From: Nitrolancea sp040255925
GTDB taxonomy: Bacteria > Chloroflexota > Chloroflexia > Thermomicrobiales > Thermomicrobiaceae
NCBI GenBank assembly: GCA_040255925.1
Contig: JBDZVX010000135.1
Span: 1-6,427 of the forward strand
Direction: 5' to 3'
DNA: 6,427 nucleotides
The notes beneath the pieces were generated by a model. The model ran no database searches. It was given only the letters and a program-made list of their open reading frames with translations, and was not told the origin of the DNA. Within the stretch, counting starts at the first letter, position 1. Every line of letters starts with the position of its first letter. A program made the translations under genes and the position numbers. Shown one piece after another: positions 4,446-6,427 of the stretch.

Positions 4446-6317
4446 ATGGTCGAATGGACGAACCGGGACAGACGAGGGCGCCAGCACGCCCCCGGCGCGT
4501 GGAGCATGGACGAGGACCGGCCGGTCGGGATGATCGCATCTCCGTTTGGGCAGGAATCGACCACCGGGCGGTTCTATTTCTGGGTCCAGCGCCAGGCGCT
4601 TGTTGAAAAGACCCAACTGGTCCGCGCCGCATGCCAGGTAGCCGGTCAGGAGATCACCTACTACGGCATCGTCGATGAGGTCTACCGGCGGAGCCGGCGG
4701 CGCACGATGGACGAAGAGATGGATCTGTTCGACGGTGACGTCGATTACGATCCCCCCTTCGGGCCGGAGGGCGTGACGTACGCGGACGCGACCATCCTGC
4801 GCGTCGATCCGCCCATCCTCACCCCGCCGCTCGAACAGAGCCGGGTGATGCTTGGCACCGAAGCCGACGCCGCGACCGCCTACGGATTTGGCGAGATGAT
4901 CGACCGCGCGACCGAGACTGATTGGGGACTGCCGGTCGGGCTGATCCGCAACGGCGGCGCCGGGACGATCGGGACCGCGCGCATCGACATCCGCGACCTC
5001 AACGGCGATCGGGCCGGCCATCTAAACGTGACGGGGCAGGCAGGCCGTGGCACGAAATCGAGCTTTCTCCTGTTCGTCGTGCGCTCGCTGATCGACTTCG
5101 CCCGGCGCTTCGATGACGGCGATCCCACAACGACCCCTTTCAGCGTCCGCCCGGTCGTCTTCAACGTCAAGGGCAACGACCTGATGTACATCGATATGCC
5201 CAACCGCTACCTCAACGACGAGCACCGGGCGCAATGGGAGCGAGTCGGGCTGACCCCAAAACCCTTCAGCGGCGCGGAGTTCTACGCGCCGTGCCGGTTA
5301 ATGAGCGGTGAGATCAACCGGGGGCTTCCGCGTGTCCAGCGGGCGGTGGAGTCTCACCGGCAGACCCGCCCCTATTACTGGTCGCTGGCTGATGTCGTCC
5401 GCCTGGGACTCTGGGAGTACCTCTTCTCCGATGACGTGCAGCACAGCGATACGATGATGGCGCTCGCCGACCACATTCTCGGGCTGATCGCGACCAACTG
5501 CGACGGGGATATCAACCATCCGGCGGGGATCAAGCTGCGCGCGGATGGGGACCTTCCACGGTCGTTTTCGGATTTGCGGGACTGGTTGCGGGACGCCTTG
5601 CAAGACCGGACCCACCCGGTCCGTGATGGTGGCATCCACACGTTTGCCACCTGCCGGGCGCTGCTCAGCCGGCTCGGGCTCGTGCTGGGGCAGGAGGGCC
5701 GGACCATTTTCGACGAGCGCGCAACTGGCCACGGCCAGCCGCTCCGGGTGATCAAGCCGGGCACGACCGATCCGATGGTGATCGATATCGCCGCGCTGCC
5801 GGCCGAGCTCCGCCGCTTCGTCGTCGCCAGCGTGCTCGATCAGATCAAAGACAATCAGATGGGTCCCCAGCGAGTTCCCGGCCAGGTCTATTTCGTCGTG
5901 CTCGATGAGCTGGGCATTTACGCCCCGCGCGGCGCCCGCGATCCGATCACCCGGCTCTTCGAGCATGTCGCGGCGCAATTGCGGAGCCAGGGGATCATCT
6001 TGCTGGGCGCCCAACAGCAAGCCAGCCGGGTTTCCGAGACGATCTTCGGGAACAGCGAGTTCAAAGTGATCGGCGCGAGCAGTCCGGTCGAACTGGAATC
6101 ACCGACCTGGAGCCGGCTCCTGGGCCAGAGTCAGAAAACCCGCGCGCTGACCCTTCAGCCGGACGAGAAAATGGTTCTCGTCAGCCGGGGCTGGATGCAC
6201 GTCATCGTCCCCTTTCCAGCCTGGGCGATGAAGGAATCGGAGGCCAGCATCGCTACCCATGCCGGACCTAGCTCGAATGGTTCGGCGGCGTTCGAGCTCA
6301 ACTTGCCCGAGGATTAG
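4446..6317 (+). CDS. herA: HerA-type hexameric ATPase / DNA translocase
   Basis: The 623-residue protein has the HerA/FtsK-superfamily layout. A HAS-barrel-like N-terminus spans about 25-82 (VGMIASPFGQESTTGRFYFW through YYGIVDEVY). A RecA-like ATPase core follows: strand HLNVTG, then a P-loop GQAGRGTKSS (197-206), Walker B VYFVVLDELG (481-490, D487 and E488), and a strand IILLGAQQQ (517-525) in the sensor position. A later segment is FGNSEFKVIGAS (534-545). HerA assembles as a hexamer that pumps DNA and feeds NurA during end resection. The P-loop is unusual: T203 stands where the canonical Gly precedes the Lys (GxxGxGTKS instead of GxxGxGKS). The insert at about 240-430 between the Walker motifs probably includes the helical region seen in HerA. 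It lies in one operon with nurA upstream and an Mre11-type gene 24 bases downstream. A HerA-like defence ATPase is a less likely alternative, given these partners. Confidence 0.88.
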   Translation: MVEWTNRDRRGRQHAPGAWSMDEDRPVGMIASPFGQESTTGRFYFWVQRQALVEKTQLVRAACQVAGQEITYYGIVDEVYRRSRRRTMDEEMDLFDGDVDYDPPFGPEGVTYADATILRVDPPILTPPLEQSRVMLGTEADAATAYGFGEMIDRATETDWGLPVGLIRNGGAGTIGTARIDIRDLNGDRAGHLNVTGQAGRGTKSSFLLFVVRSLIDFARRFDDGDPTTTPFSVRPVVFNVKGNDLMYIDMPNRYLNDEHRAQWERVGLTPKPFSGAEFYAPCRLMSGEINRGLPRVQRAVESHRQTRPYYWSLADVVRLGLWEYLFSDDVQHSDTMMALADHILGLIATNCDGDINHPAGIKLRADGDLPRSFSDLRDWLRDALQDRTHPVRDGGIHTFATCRALLSRLGLVLGQEGRTIFDERATGHGQPLRVIKPGTTDPMVIDIAALPAELRRFVVASVLDQIKDNQMGPQRVPGQVYFVVLDELGIYAPRGARDPITRLFEHVAAQLRSQGIILLGAQQQASRVSETIFGNSEFKVIGASSPVELESPTWSRLLGQSQKTRALTLQPDEKMVLVSRGWMHVIVPFPAWAMKESEASIATHAGPSSNGSAAFELNLPED

Positions 6318-6341
6318 CCGCGTTCCACCCTGGAGGGAACC

Positions 6342-6427
6342 ATGAAGATCCTGCATACCGCGGACTGGCACCTCGGCGCGACCTGGGACCGCTATTCGCG
6401 CCGCGACGATCAGGAGCGGGTGCTGGA
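6342..6427 (+). CDS. sbcD: SbcD/Mre11-type DNA repair nuclease, N-terminal fragment (3' truncated)
   Basis: The first 28 residues begin MKILHTADWHLGATWDRYSR. H-T-A-D-W-H-L-G is the first metal-binding motif of SbcD/Mre11 calcineurin-like phosphoesterases, with D8 and H10 as manganese ligands. The family opens and trims blocked double-strand ends with its ATPase partner SbcC/Rad50, whose gene would be expected beyond the window. TGGAGGG (6331-6337) is the ribosome binding site; it lies in a small GTTCC/GGAAC dyad (6322-6340) that could partly hide it. The 24-base gap after herA suggests one transcript. Only about the first 7% of a normal protein is visible, so domain content cannot be checked. 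Confidence 0.9.
   Translation, partial: MKILHTADWHLGATWDRYSRRDDQERVL

Noticed and set aside
3817..4632. 271-codon minus-strand frame opposite nurA and herA
   Set aside because: It is antisense to two motif-bearing genes and its translation is Arg/Pro/Gly-rich with no family signal.
5298..6020. 240-codon minus-strand frame opposite herA
   Set aside because: It is antisense to the HerA ATPase core, including Walker B, and is explained by the codon bias of the real gene.
1..6427. CRISPR arrays, tRNA or rRNA genes, insertion sequences, att sites
   Set aside because: No regularly spaced direct repeats, cloverleaf-like segments, transposase motifs or terminal inverted repeats were seen on either strand.

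Overview
This is a 6.4 kb piece of a GC-rich bacterial chromosome with all recognisable genes on the + strand. The lineage is inferred from gene style only: a cytochrome oxidase subunit I with a His-rich tail and two extra membrane helices, an ECF sigma factor paired with a metallopeptidase protein, and a NurA-HerA-Mre11 cluster. Together with high GC these suggest Chloroflexota, perhaps Thermomicrobia. No rRNA or marker gene is present to confirm this.

Layout. (1) 1-332 is the 3' end of a ctaD-like haem-copper oxidase subunit I, which looks unrelated to what follows. (2) 333-815 has no convincing gene but is dense in dyad symmetry: an 18-bp-stem hairpin (445-489), a second hairpin (541-571), a 12-bp palindrome (620-631) and a 15-bp dyad (703-717) lying on the -10 of a possible sigma70-type promoter. 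(3) 816-2821 is a translationally coupled pair (ATGA overlap at 1496-1499): an ECF-type sigma factor and a 441-residue protein with a C-terminal ImmA/IrrE-type (M78) zinc peptidase domain. (4) 2822-3375 holds a GC-rich hairpin, a 93-residue protein of unknown function with a strong ribosome binding site, and a 134-nt stretch before nurA. (5) 3376-6427 is a DNA-end-processing operon: a NurA-type nuclease, a HerA-type hexameric ATPase/translocase, and the start of an SbcD/Mre11-type nuclease cut by the window edge. An SbcC/Rad50 gene would be expected next.

How it may work together. NurA and HerA form a helicase-nuclease complex that, with Mre11-Rad50, resects double-strand DNA ends in archaea; the same set appears here in one bacterial operon. 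Directly upstream sits a sigma factor coupled to a peptidase of the family that includes Deinococcus IrrE/PprI, which turns on the DNA-damage response by cleaving a repressor. The most interesting hypothesis is that the sigma/peptidase pair is a damage-responsive switch for the resection operon. The octamer GGCAACTG supports a shared regulatory signal weakly: it occurs four times, always in the 5' regions of these transcription units. The regulatory link is inference; gene identities for sigma, M78, NurA, HerA and Mre11 rest on visible motifs.
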